Part shown: positions 8,078-16,360 of the stretch, one piece after another | How the letters are laid out: each line of letters begins with the position of its first letter | How positions within the stretch are numbered: the stretch's first letter is position 1 | Assembly (NCBI GenBank): GCA_900466875.1 | Contig: UBNQ01000013.1 | Location: 59,096-123,095, forward strand | Origin: Hyphomicrobiales bacterium | GTDB taxonomy: Bacteria; Pseudomonadota; Alphaproteobacteria; Rhizobiales; Rhizobiaceae | Reading direction: 5' to 3' | Length of the DNA stretch: 64,000 nt | Notes under the pieces: model-generated | Seen by the model: only the letters and a program-made list of their open reading frames with translations | The model's database searches: none | Told to the model about the DNA's origin: nothing | Translations under genes and position numbers: made by a program

Positions 8078-9100
8078 ATGAAGACTGCCGTCATCGTTTT
8101 GAACTGGAATGGTTGGAGCGACACCAACGCCTGTATCGAGAGCCTGATCGGGCTCGAGAACGAAAATCTGCACATTTACGTTTGCGATAACGCCTCGTCC
8201 GACATCTCCGTCGCTCAGATCAGAGATTGGATCCGTTTATCTCTGGAGCGGTTGAACACGCAACGTATCGCATCGGGCAGATCGGCATTCGAGCTGCGGG
8301 ACCTGTTTGATCAGCCCTATTCTGGCGATGCGACGAACGTCCCGCGCGCCGGCGGCAAGAACAGCCTGACCCTTCTGCAGACAGGTCGCAACGGAGGATA
8401 CGCCTTCGGCAACAATGTCGGAATGCGCTATGCACTGGAAGACGGCTGCGATTATTTTTGGGTCATCAACAATGATACCGAGGTCGAGCCGGATGCCCTG
8501 ACCTGGTTGGTCGAGCGCGTGGAGAGCGATCCGGAAATCGGACTTTGCGGATCCACGCTCGTCTATGCAGGCCAGCGCGACATGGTTCAGACGTGGGGTG
8601 GGTCGAAATTCATTCCCTCGCGCGGATGGAGCGCGGCACTGGGCGCGTACAAGCATCGGCGCGACCCGATCAACGGCGCGGCGGTCGAAGCTGAATTGAG
8701 TTATGTGAATGGCGCCTCGATGTTCGTGAGGCGTAAGTTCCTCGAACATGTAGGGCTGATGAAGGAAGACTATTTCCTCTACTGGGAAGAGATAGAATGG
8801 GCCGCCCGGTCCAAGGGTAAGTTCCGGCTCGGTTATGCTCCCAAGTCGATTGTCTACCACAAAGTCGGAGCGAGCATCGGCACCAAGGATGGGGCCGAGC
8901 CATCACCGCTTTCGGACTACTATATGGTTCGCAACCAGGTGAGGTTTTGCGCCCGGTACTCGAAAATCTCTCTGCCTTTCATTCTTTTTAGTACATCGCG
9001 TAACGCCTGGCGGTACGTGAAAAGGAATAAAACCGACCGCGCAATCATTCTTGCCAAAGCTATGGTTGGGTTGCCCTTCGTCACGAAAGTCCCTCAATAG
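8078..9100 (+). CDS. Family 2 glycosyltransferase (rhamnosyltransferase-like)
   Basis: GT2 enzyme of 340 aa. It begins with the nucleotide-binding strand AVIVLNWNGWSDTNACIESL and continues with VCDNASSD, the GGYAFGNNVGMRYAL loop of WbbL-type rhamnosyltransferases, the metal-binding INNDTE and the acceptor-side WEEIEWAAR. It probably adds a sugar from a dTDP- or UDP-donor to a polysaccharide or O-antigen on the inner leaflet. ATG 8078 has AGGGG eight bases upstream and starts at the consensus; ATG 8054, overlapping the previous stop (ATGA), is the alternative. It converges with the acyltransferase gene. Confidence 0.88.
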   Translation: MKTAVIVLNWNGWSDTNACIESLIGLENENLHIYVCDNASSDISVAQIRDWIRLSLERLNTQRIASGRSAFELRDLFDQPYSGDATNVPRAGGKNSLTLLQTGRNGGYAFGNNVGMRYALEDGCDYFWVINNDTEVEPDALTWLVERVESDPEIGLCGSTLVYAGQRDMVQTWGGSKFIPSRGWSAALGAYKHRRDPINGAAVEAELSYVNGASMFVRRKFLEHVGLMKEDYFLYWEEIEWAARSKGKFRLGYAPKSIVYHKVGASIGTKDGAEPSPLSDYYMVRNQVRFCARYSKISLPFILFSTSRNAWRYVKRNKTDRAIILAKAMVGLPFVTKVPQ

Positions 9101-9125
9101 GTCCTCTGACGCCCGCAATGGCATC

Positions 9126-10157
9126 TCAGCCGGCTGCTGTGGCACGCCGAGCGAAACGACGGTGAATTCTGACGACGTTCTTTTCAAGTAGAACATAGGA
9201 TATGTGGGCAAAGGCCAAAGAGGCCAGTATTGCAGTCGTCGCAAAAGCGATTGCCAGATCCATACCGTCCAGTCCCAGGTGGTCTGCTGCCCAACGTGTA
9301 AATATCACGTCGACTGCGCTCAGGACGAAAGGGTGTGCCAGATAGAGCGAATAAGACGAATCTCCTGCGGCCACCAATGGCCGAAGCGGTCTCTTCGCAA
9401 GGATTGGCTCCAGGTTCAGCAACCCGTAAAGCAGAAATGCTGCAGGCACACCGAAAACGATAAAGCCCATCCCTAAATATTGCAGGTTTATTTCCGAGTA
9501 TAAAAGCGCCGCCACACTGGCCAGAAAGATGGCGCCGGCAGCGGGAACCCCGATCTTCCAACGCTGCCACACGGCCGATACAGTCATACCCATGACGAAT
9601 TCGAGAAGAATTGGACTGGTGAACCGATTGATCACAGCCCAGGATTTGTCTGCAAAGAGCCCCATCGCGATCAAAATCAGGAAAACCAACGAAACAGCGA
9701 GAAAACGTGTTCGGCGGCCAGGCAGAAACAGGCTGAGCGCAAATATGACGTAGAAAAACATTTCGAGGTTGAGTGTCCATCCCTGTAGAAGAATGGGATT
9801 CATGATGCCCCGGTGATCGGTATAGGGAATGAAAAAATAGCTTCCCGACAACGCCTTCGCGGTGAGCTCGATGTTGGGTGTGAGTGCGGGAAGAGCAAGC
9901 GCAAGCACAACCAGCAGCGTCGTGTAAAACCAGTATGGGGGAACGATGCGCGTTAGTCGCCGTTGCAGGAAATCCGCGGGTTGTTGGTCCTTGGATGTTT
10001 CCCACATGATGAAACCGCTGATGACAAAGAAAATATCAACGCCAACACCTCCGAAATGGGTCGTCGATATGGATTGAAATGCCGAAAATCCAGCAATATG
10101 GCCGATGACCACAAGTAGAGCAGCAGCCGCGCGAGCATATTGGACCGATATGAGCAT
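9126..10157 (-). CDS. Acyltransferase-3 family membrane protein (ExoZ-like)
   Basis: A 343-aa multi-pass membrane acyltransferase of the OafA/ExoZ/NolX-type acyltransferase-3 family. It has about ten hydrophobic segments. The N-terminal IQYARAxAALLVVIGH-like helix contains the expected histidine (VVIGH), followed by GVGVDIFFVISGFIMW, a hallmark of the family. Such proteins O-acetylate (or otherwise acylate) exported polysaccharides; ExoZ acetylates succinoglycan. Placement beside two glycosyltransferase-type genes supports modification of a surface polymer. The acceptor is unknown. Confidence 0.9.
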   Translation of the reverse strand: MLISVQYARAAAALLVVIGHIAGFSAFQSISTTHFGGVGVDIFFVISGFIMWETSKDQQPADFLQRRLTRIVPPYWFYTTLLVVLALALPALTPNIELTAKALSGSYFFIPYTDHRGIMNPILLQGWTLNLEMFFYVIFALSLFLPGRRTRFLAVSLVFLILIAMGLFADKSWAVINRFTSPILLEFVMGMTVSAVWQRWKIGVPAAGAIFLASVAALLYSEINLQYLGMGFIVFGVPAAFLLYGLLNLEPILAKRPLRPLVAAGDSSYSLYLAHPFVLSAVDVIFTRWAADHLGLDGMDLAIAFATTAILASLAFAHISYVLLEKNVVRIHRRFARRATAAG

Positions 10158-10321
10158 GGCTGATTACCGTTCTGTCTTGAGATGCTTTTTCACATGAACT
10201 GATACCGCAGCAGGAAAAGGAAATCGTGAATATGATTTCCGCGAATGATCTTTTTATTGGCTGGAATCCAGCGGTGTGGGAATACGCAAGCCGGTTGTAA
10301 GCTCAAGTCTCGGCGTTATTC

Positions 10322-10519
10322 ATGACAAGCTCTGGAGTTGTCGCGCTGCAAGGTAGCATGATACAAGAAGCGATGAGGGGCCAGATATACTTGATCGCCA
10401 TTCTGACAGGATTGCTCATATGGGTTGCGGTGTTCGATGGCACCCGCAACCTTTACCGCTTCGGGCAATATCTCGGCATTGTTCCGAACCTGGAGATCAA
10501 GCATCACCTCGGCCTGTAA
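10322..10519 (+). CDS. Small membrane protein, doubtful
   Basis: A possible 65-aa protein with one strong hydrophobic segment (about residues 21-38, YLIAILTGLLIWVAVF) and a charged, non-membrane tail. It lies alone in a 500-base gap and has a weak ribosome site. I recognise no family. It could be a real single-pass small protein or a chance open frame; the clean membrane segment is the only point in favour. Confidence 0.3.
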   Translation: MTSSGVVALQGSMIQEAMRGQIYLIAILTGLLIWVAVFDGTRNLYRFGQYLGIVPNLEIKHHLGL

Positions 10520-10657
10520 CCGTGTCGCTGTGACAATGAGCGATGGGTACGAAACTGTCAGCCGAATTGCCGAATGACGTCGTGCCTGCTTGCCATGGAT
10601 CGCGATTTTCGCCAATGACTATAGCTTGAGTGCATCATCCAGAATGTCAGGTCAGTC

Positions 10658-10957
10658 ATGTCCAAGCCGCCGAAACCCGAGAAGTCGAACCCGTCCAAGG
10701 AGCCTGTGCTCGAACATTCCGAATTCTCCGGTGAATTCGAGGACAAGGACATCACGGTGCTTGTTGATATCTTTCGCAATGCCGGTACCAATGAGGACTG
10801 GACGCTGGAAGTGATCAGTCAGACCGAAGTCGTCACCACCTGGGAAGACGGTTTCGCCACCGACAAGGACGCCTGGGAAGAGTTTCTGGCAACCGCCGAA
10901 CGCGATGGCCTGAGGAGCTTTCTGGAGGATGGCGAGGACGAAGCCTCTGTGCATTGA
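10658..10957 (+). CDS. Conserved hypothetical acidic protein
   Basis: A 99-aa soluble, acidic protein with no signal peptide or membrane segment. The N-terminus is Pro/Lys-rich (MSKPPKPEKSNPSKEP) and probably disordered. The rest (ITVLVDIFRNAG, WTLEVISQTEVVTTWEDGFATDKDAWEEF) looks like a compact alpha/beta fold. It resembles short uncharacterised proteins of Rhizobiaceae, but I cannot name a domain. It is monocistronic and is followed by a hairpin shared with the convergent gene. Confidence 0.65.
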   Translation: MSKPPKPEKSNPSKEPVLEHSEFSGEFEDKDITVLVDIFRNAGTNEDWTLEVISQTEVVTTWEDGFATDKDAWEEFLATAERDGLRSFLEDGEDEASVH

Positions 10958-11000
10958 GGGAGGAGGTCAAAGCCTCCAACCCAAAGCGACATGGAACAGG

Positions 11001-11024
11001 GAGGGCAGGCGTTCGCCTGACCTC
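11001..11024. terminator. Hairpin between convergent genes
   Basis: The stem GAGG-G-CAGGCG pairs with CGCCTG-A-CCTC around a two-base loop, with one mismatch. It sits between the + gene ending at 10957 and the - gene ending at 11028 and could stop transcription from the + side (CTCCTT follows). No strong T-run is present. Confidence 0.4.
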
Positions 11025-11027
11025 TCC

Positions 11028-11309
11028 TTAACCCCGGTCTGAGCCGGACTTCGACAGCAGAAACGCAAACGCTGCCGTCAGTGCCAGTGCTCCGATAACG
11101 GCACCGGTCGTGGTGCCGGGATTGCGGCGTACCACCTCCGTCAGATCATGACCGCCATGACGGAACTGCCGGGCCACCTGACGCGCACGGGGTACCAGAT
11201 AGCCGGATGCATCTTCGGCCGAAACGCTGGCCTGTTTTGACAACGCGCGGCGCAGGTCTGCCAACTGGCTGGTCAGACGGTCGATATCGGCAGAGAGGTC
11301 GCGGGACAT
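11028..11309 (-). CDS. DUF883/ElaB-like membrane-anchored protein
   Basis: A 93-aa protein with an N-terminal amphipathic helix (residues 1-60: DIDRLTSQLADLRRALSK...) and a C-terminal transmembrane helix (about 70-88) preceded by RRNPGTTTGAVIGAL. This resembles the tail-anchored ElaB/YqjD/DUF883 group, which in E. coli associates with ribosomes or membranes in stationary phase. The start at 11309 has GAGGA upstream; an in-frame extension to 11534 reads into the divergent dusA promoter and is not family-like. Function is inferred only from architecture. Confidence 0.7.
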   Translation of the reverse strand: MSRDLSADIDRLTSQLADLRRALSKQASVSAEDASGYLVPRARQVARQFRHGGHDLTEVVRRNPGTTTGAVIGALALTAAFAFLLSKSGSDRG

Positions 11310-11565
11310 GAAAATTCCTCGGTTGATGTGAATTCGCCTCATAAACGGGCAGGACGTGATCCGGTTCCTCATCGATCGCCACCTTTGCGCCCAGCCTTTC
11401 TTTTCCCGCGGATCGGCTATATAGCACCGCCATTCCGTCCAGCGGCCGAAGGCGCGGGCGGTTTCCGAATTTAGACTGGCCTTGCGATCAGGCCATGCAC
11501 TCGGGATTGTCCCCGAGGCCAAAACACGTGGCATAGTGGCATGCCAACCACGCGGAGCAGATGAC

Positions 11566-12612
11566 GTGAGCTTTTACGAGACAGCGCTGAAAACAGGCAC
11601 CAAGGTTTTCGCCGTCGCACCGATGATCGATTGGACCGACCGTCATTGCCGTTTCCTGCACCGGCAGCTTTCGCGCAACGCTCTGCTTTACACCGAAATG
11701 GTGGTCGCCGATGCGATCATCCATGGCCCGCGCGAGCGTCTCCTGTCGTTTTCGCCGCAGGAACATCCGGTCGCCCTGCAGCTTGGTGGCTCGGATGTCG
11801 GCAAGCTTTCCGAAGCGATCCGCATTGCCGCCGATTACGGTTATGACGAAATCGGGTTGAATGTCGGATGCCCGTCCGACCGCGTCCAGTCGGGTACGTT
11901 CGGCGCCTGCCTGATGCGCGATCCCGGCCATGTCGCCGATCTTGTCACCGCGATGAAAAAAGTGTCTTCCGTGCCGGTGACGGTCAAATGCCGCATCGGC
12001 GTCGATGACCAGGAGCCGGCCGATATCCTGCCGAATTTTCTCGCCCGCATGGTCGGGGCAGGGGCGGACGCAATCTGGATCCACGCCCGCAAGGCATGGC
12101 TGCAGGGGCTGAGCCCCAAGGAAAACCGCGAGGTCCCGCCGCTCGACTATGATCTCGTCCATCGCATGAAGCGCGAGAACCCGAACGTGTTTCTCGGCAT
12201 CAATGGCGGAATCTCCGATCTCGATCAGGCGAAAACGCACCTGTCGGTGATGGACGGCGTCATGCTCGGCCGCGCCGCGTACCAGAATACCGGTCTTCTG
12301 GCCGGTGTCGATGCGATTCTCGATAGTGATAGTCCCGGAGGGACTCGAACCCCCAACCTCGATTGGCTGGCACTGCGCGACACGATGATCGCCTATGCGC
12401 AGGACGTCATCGCTTCCGGCGGTCGCCTGCACCATGTCACCCGTCACATGGTGGGCCTTTTCCAGGGTTATGCAGGCGCGAGGCGGTTCCGCCAGATCCT
12501 GTCCTCCGAGGCAACCAGACCCGGAGCCGGCACCGACATCATTGCCGCCGCTTTCGACGCGGTCGATCTTGCCGGCGAAACGCAACGTTCGGCAGAGAGG
12601 ATCGCAGGTTAG
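11566..12612 (+). CDS. dusA: tRNA-dihydrouridine(20/20a) synthase DusA
   Basis: Flavoenzyme of 348 aa that reduces uridine 20/20a in the tRNA D-loop with NADPH. The FMN TIM barrel begins VFAVAPMIDWTDRHCRFLHR. The catalytic cysteine is C102 in NVGCPSDRVQ, and the phosphate-binding NGGI and GVMLGRAAYQN motifs are present. The C-terminal helical tRNA-binding domain contains HHVTRHMVGLFQGYAGAR. The start is GTG 11566 after GGAG; the frame is open further upstream, but that part is not conserved. A loop at residues about 254-265 (SPGGTRTPN) is encoded by a sequence that reads as a tRNA 3' end on the opposite strand, unusual for this family. Confidence 0.93.
   Translation: MSFYETALKTGTKVFAVAPMIDWTDRHCRFLHRQLSRNALLYTEMVVADAIIHGPRERLLSFSPQEHPVALQLGGSDVGKLSEAIRIAADYGYDEIGLNVGCPSDRVQSGTFGACLMRDPGHVADLVTAMKKVSSVPVTVKCRIGVDDQEPADILPNFLARMVGAGADAIWIHARKAWLQGLSPKENREVPPLDYDLVHRMKRENPNVFLGINGGISDLDQAKTHLSVMDGVMLGRAAYQNTGLLAGVDAILDSDSPGGTRTPNLDWLALRDTMIAYAQDVIASGGRLHHVTRHMVGLFQGYAGARRFRQILSSEATRPGAGTDIIAAAFDAVDLAGETQRSAERIAG
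12327..12359 (-). repeat. tRNA 3'-end-like segment inside dusA
   Basis: On the minus strand these 33 bases read as a tRNA tail: variable loop AGGTT, T-stem GGGGG / CCCTC (12354-12350 with 12342-12338), T-loop TTCGAGT (12349-12343), a 7-base acceptor strand CGGGACT, discriminator A and TCA where CCA would stand. Nothing 5' of it forms an anticodon or D arm. It is therefore a fragment, not a tRNA gene. It is read in frame on the + strand as part of DusA. Confidence 0.6.
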
Positions 12613-12757
12613 ACCCCCATCATTTTATGGGTTTGCTTGCGTGTGCCGAAATGCGACACGCCCACGTTGATTCATATTAGATATTTCTTAAATAGCGTAC
12701 CCGTAATGTTCCAGCCTATAGACGGTGAAATCAATCACCGCTTGGATCTGGTAGTGT

Positions 12758-15136
12758 ATGATGTTCAAGGTTCTGGAATGCGTCGCGGTCCAGCACGATC
12801 ACGCCCTGGTGGCTCTTGCAGCCGGCATTTGCGTCATTGGCATGTTGGCTTTCTTTCTCATCCATCGCCGGGCGATCGAATGCAGCGAAAAACGCCGGAA
12901 GATCTGGCTGATCGTTGCGGCCGTCACCGGCGGGCTGTCGGTCTGGGCCACCCATTTCGTCGCCATGCTCGCCTATGAGGGCACGATCGCCATCGAGTTC
13001 GAGCTCTTCCGCACGGTCCTTTCCGCCGTCATCGCAGCGGTCGGTTTCTGGGCAAGTCTCAAGATCGCCGAGGATGGCACGCTAAAAAGCGAAATCCTTG
13101 CCGGCACGGCAGCGACCGTCTCCGTTGCGGCCATGCATTTTACCGGCACCGCTTCGATACGCGCAGCAGCGACGATCCACTACGAGATTGGCATTATTCC
13201 GGTCGCAGCCCTGCTGTCGATCGGGCTCCTGACCTTCGCATTCCGCATGTCGATCCGCCGCAAGGGCCGCCGCGGGCTTTGGGCCGCCGTGGGCGCGAGC
13301 GTGCTGTCGATCTGCCTGCTGCATTTCTCCGCCATGTCGGCCACCACGCTGGCGCCTGATCCGAGCATGCCGGAAGCCTCGCTGGATGGCAGCGGCCGGA
13401 TCTGGATGGTCTGGGCCGTCTCCGTCGTCGTCGGCATGATCGTGCTGGCCGGTGTGATCGCGAGCTTCCTCGACCGTTATCTCACCGACCTTCGCGGCTT
13501 CGCCAATGCCACGCTCGAAGGCCTGGCCGTTGTCCGCGAAGGCGTCATCATCGAGGCGAATGCCCGTTTCCCCGCCATGCTCGGCCTGCGCGATCGCGAT
13601 GTCATCGGCCGCTCGCCCGACGCGCTGATGGTTGCAGCCGACGGGATTTCGCTGATCGATGTCGAGCGCAGCCGCGCCGTCGAGGCGGCACCGCTGAAGG
13701 CGGGGCCGTTGAAGCCAGGCAAGGAGGCCTTTCTCGAAGTCGCGGTCCACACGATCGAATATCGCGGCCGCCAGTGCCAGGTCCTTGCGGTCCGCGACCT
13801 CACCGAAAAGCGCATCGCCGAGCTGCGGGTCGAGCACATGGCCCGCCACGACGCGCTGACCGACCTGCCGAACCGCTCGCTGTTCAACGAGAAGTTGGAG
13901 GCGGCGATCGATGTCGCCAACAGCGCCGACGAGCGGCTGGCGGTGCTGGCGCTCGATCTCGACCGCTTCAAGGCCGTCAACGACGTCTTCGGCCATGCCG
14001 AGGGCGACCGGGTTCTGGTCAAGGTCGCCGACATATTGCGCCGCTGCGCCGGTTCGACCGACACGCCGGCCCGCATCGGCGGCGACGAGTTCATCATCCT
14101 CCAGCCCGGCCTCGACCAGCCGACGGCGGCCTATCTGCTGGCCGACCGGATCCTCGATACGTTCCGGCAGGAGATGAACGTCAATTTCGACCCCAAGGCG
14201 GTCGGCGTCTCGATTGGGGTCTCCATCTTCCCCGAGGATGGCCGCACCGCCGACGAACTGCGCAACGCCGCCGACATGGCGCTCTACAATGCCAAATTCA
14301 ACGGCCGAGGCACCGCCGCCTTCTATTCGGCCGACATGGACGCCGACCTGCGCCAGCGCCGCCTGCTGGAAAGCGAACTGCGCCACGCCGCCCTGCGCGA
14401 CCAGCTGTCGCTCGTCTTCCAGCCGCTCTTCGACGCGTCGAACGGCACCTGCACCGGATACGAGGCGCTGATGCGTTGGCACCACCCGGATCTCGGCCAG
14501 GTGTCGCCGGCGACCTTCATTCCGGTGGCGGAGGAAACCGGCATCATCGTCACGCTCGGCGAATGGGCTTTGCGCGAGGCCTGCCGTACCGCCGCCTCAT
14601 GGGATGACGGACTGGCGGTGGCGGTCAACGTCTCGGCGGTGCAGTTCCGTTTCCCCGATCTGGTCGAAACGGTCGCGGCGGCGCTCACCGACAGCGGGCT
14701 CGAACCGCACCGGCTGGAGCTGGAAATCACCGAAACCTCGCTGATCGAGAACCGCGACACCGTGCTTGCCATGCTGAAGAAGCTGCGCACGCTCGGCGTC
14801 CTGATCGTCATCGACGATTTCGGCACCGGATATTCGTCGCTCAGCAACCTGCAGGCCTTTCCCTTCGACAAGATCAAGATCGACCGCAGTTTCATCTGGC
14901 AGATGGAGGAGGACGACAGCGCCCGCGCCATCGTCAAGGCGATCATTGGTCTGGGCAAAAGCCTCGACCTGCCGGTCGTCGCCGAAGGCATCGAGACCTT
15001 TGGCCAGCACCGGATGGTGATCGAGGAAGGCATCGAGCAGCTGCAGGGATTTCTGCTCGGCAAGCCGAAAAGCGCCGGCGAGGTGGAGGTCCTGTCCGGC
15101 ATCCGCCAGGTCCCGCCGTTTCGCAAGCGGGGGTGA
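12758..15136 (+). CDS. MHYT-PAS-GGDEF-EAL cyclic-di-GMP protein
   Basis: Inner-membrane c-di-GMP enzyme of 792 aa. Residues about 10-215 form a seven-helix MHYT sensor, with the motif in variant forms THFVAM, AMHFTG and LLHFSAM; this domain is proposed to bind copper and sense O2, CO or NO. A PAS-like region follows (about 250-345). The diguanylate cyclase active site GGDEF (441-445) is intact. The phosphodiesterase domain has EAL (569-571), LEITET, IDDFGTGYSS and VVAEGIET. The RxxD inhibition site five residues before GGDEF is absent (GSTD). Both activities look possible; the net direction cannot be predicted. The gene is apparently monocistronic downstream of dusA. Confidence 0.93.
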   Translation: MMFKVLECVAVQHDHALVALAAGICVIGMLAFFLIHRRAIECSEKRRKIWLIVAAVTGGLSVWATHFVAMLAYEGTIAIEFELFRTVLSAVIAAVGFWASLKIAEDGTLKSEILAGTAATVSVAAMHFTGTASIRAAATIHYEIGIIPVAALLSIGLLTFAFRMSIRRKGRRGLWAAVGASVLSICLLHFSAMSATTLAPDPSMPEASLDGSGRIWMVWAVSVVVGMIVLAGVIASFLDRYLTDLRGFANATLEGLAVVREGVIIEANARFPAMLGLRDRDVIGRSPDALMVAADGISLIDVERSRAVEAAPLKAGPLKPGKEAFLEVAVHTIEYRGRQCQVLAVRDLTEKRIAELRVEHMARHDALTDLPNRSLFNEKLEAAIDVANSADERLAVLALDLDRFKAVNDVFGHAEGDRVLVKVADILRRCAGSTDTPARIGGDEFIILQPGLDQPTAAYLLADRILDTFRQEMNVNFDPKAVGVSIGVSIFPEDGRTADELRNAADMALYNAKFNGRGTAAFYSADMDADLRQRRLLESELRHAALRDQLSLVFQPLFDASNGTCTGYEALMRWHHPDLGQVSPATFIPVAEETGIIVTLGEWALREACRTAASWDDGLAVAVNVSAVQFRFPDLVETVAAALTDSGLEPHRLELEITETSLIENRDTVLAMLKKLRTLGVLIVIDDFGTGYSSLSNLQAFPFDKIKIDRSFIWQMEEDDSARAIVKAIIGLGKSLDLPVVAEGIETFGQHRMVIEEGIEQLQGFLLGKPKSAGEVEVLSGIRQVPPFRKRG

Positions 15137-15190
15137 GGCGAAGCGGCGAGGGGAAGGCGCAAGCCACCCGGACAATTCTGCCGCATCGCC

Positions 15191-15595
15191 TCAGTCCTCG
15201 CAGGCCAGCCGGTCAGCCGCCGCCATCCGCTTTTCCCGCGCACGCCGGGCCGTGTCCCATCCCGCGCGAAACCAGCGGTTCTGTACGTTGCGGGCGATTG
15301 CGATGGCCAGATCGTCGAGCAGCCGCTGCGGCCCGCGCTTCGTTTCGAACATGTCGCTGTCCGACCCGAGAAAATGCTTGGCGAGATGCGCTGCCAGATA
15401 AATCCGGTCGAAGATGGCCCGCTGGGCGGGATCGAGATTGCTGAGGCAACAGGGCTCGCCGGTTGCGGTGAAATACCGGCGGCAACGCCTGCGGCGCCGG
15501 CAACCGCGGCGACGGCACACCATCTGCGGCAGGGCCATTGCCTCGGCGGTATGCGTGGCAATATCGGTATCGAATGGCGGCTTCCTGCTGGACAT
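15191..15595 (-). CDS. Hypothetical Cys/Arg-rich protein
   Basis: A 134-aa protein with a CRRRGCRRRRRC motif near residue 27 and another CC at about 49, followed by a mostly helical C-terminal half (RAIFDRIYLAAHLAKHFLG, LLDDLAIAIARN). Similar short proteins with a C-x4-C-x5-C arginine-rich motif are common hypothetical proteins in Rhizobiales, and the cysteines could bind zinc or a metal cluster (inference). A strong AAGGGGG lies upstream of the start at 15595. It converges with the MHYT gene. No function can be assigned. Confidence 0.65.
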   Translation of the reverse strand: MSSRKPPFDTDIATHTAEAMALPQMVCRRRGCRRRRRCRRYFTATGEPCCLSNLDPAQRAIFDRIYLAAHLAKHFLGSDSDMFETKRGPQRLLDDLAIAIARNVQNRWFRAGWDTARRAREKRMAAADRLACED

Positions 15596-15652
15596 GTTTC
15601 CCCCTTGGCGATCCTCGGTTTTCTCTCACGGGTTGCCCGGAGAGACTTGAAC

Positions 15653-15716
15653 GGACGGGGCGTTGAAAGCTGCCTCGTAAGTTTTGGTTTATGTGGCACC
15701 TCTCAGCGCCCCGTTC
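15653..15716. repeat. Imperfect 22-bp inverted repeat
   Basis: The arms 15653-15674 and 15695-15716 match at 18 of 22 positions around a 20-base loop. Two of the four differences would be G:U pairs in RNA read from the + strand, which hints at selection on RNA rather than DNA. It lies about 60 bases upstream (5' side) of the Cys/Arg-rich gene. Confidence 0.45.
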
Positions 15717-16220
15717 GGCAGTTTTTATCCGCGACTCCGGCCTCTCTGCCTTGGCCTTTCGGGATGGTGTTCGTCTGGCTCGATGGAAAACGGGCGAAAC
15801 GACTTATCGCCAACCCTCCATGTCGCCGCCGCCGGGCTACCTGCTTTCGTGGCAGGCGGACTTTCAAAGCCCGGCGAAACCATCCCTGAAGCCACCCTGT
15901 GTGCCGCACAGGCACATCCGACGCGCTGTTCGGGCATCAGAAGCGGCAGGCCGGTCCGAAAACCTCGCCGCTTCCCCCGTGTCGCCGGAGGGAGACCATT
16001 TTCCGCAGACCCCGGTGATGACGGTTCACGTCGTCCCTCCACCACCAGCGCCGGTCCCGCCTCGCCGGCACGCCTGCCGGTGTATCCGTGACGGAACGGG
16101 GAGATTTTAGGCACGGGGCGAGAAGGCGGGGATGAAAGGGGAAGGAGTTTCGAGCAAGCCGTTGGTTTTGTTCGCGGAGGAAGTTGAGAGCGTCCACGGC
16201 AAGGGGCAGGGAGAAGCACG

Positions 16221-16355
16221 CTCCCTCATCCCTGTGCTCGTCACAGGGATCCAGCAGCGCCATGTCTATGGCGCGAGAGACCCTTGATAACCGGTTCATT
16301 CACGGCGCGGACGCGCCGTGGCTGGATTCCTGTGACAGGCACAGGAATGAGGGAG
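16221..16355. repeat. RIME-like cruciform repeat element
   Basis: The outer arms 16221-16255 and 16321-16355 are inverted copies (31 of 35 positions), reading CTCCCTCATCCCTGTGCTCG... Inside are two perfect hairpins: 16257-16274 (7-bp stem, loop GTCT) and 16301-16320 (8-bp stem CACGGCGC, loop GGAC). Size (135 bp), arm sequence and mosaic-palindrome form fit the Rhizobium intergenic mosaic elements. Its right end abuts the ATG at 16361 and supplies that gene's GAGGGAGAGG ribosome site. Confidence 0.75.
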
Positions 16356-16360
16356 AGGTA

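Larger units (their letters stand above)
15596..16360. other. GC-rich structured intergenic region
   Basis: This stretch of 765 bases has no gene that I believe. Several open frames exist in both directions, but they are Arg/Pro/Ser-rich, overlap one another and lack ribosome sites. It holds the inverted repeat at 15653-15716, a hairpin around 15838-15856 (CCTGC/GCAGG), a perfect 6-bp hairpin at 16065-16080 (CCGGCA/TGCCGG), and the RIME-like element at 16221-16355. A structured RNA is possible, but I recognise none. Confidence 0.45.

Noticed and set aside
12327..12359. An intact tRNA gene in dusA
   Set aside because: Only the T-arm and acceptor 3' strand are present; no D-arm or anticodon arm can be formed upstream.
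15684..16110. Overlapping + strand open frames of 135-139 codons
   Set aside because: Arg/Pro/Ser-rich, no ribosome site, and they overlap each other and minus-strand frames. The region looks non-coding.
15596..16220. RNase P RNA, 6S RNA or tmRNA in the structured gap
   Set aside because: I looked for the conserved signature segments of these RNAs on both strands and did not find them.
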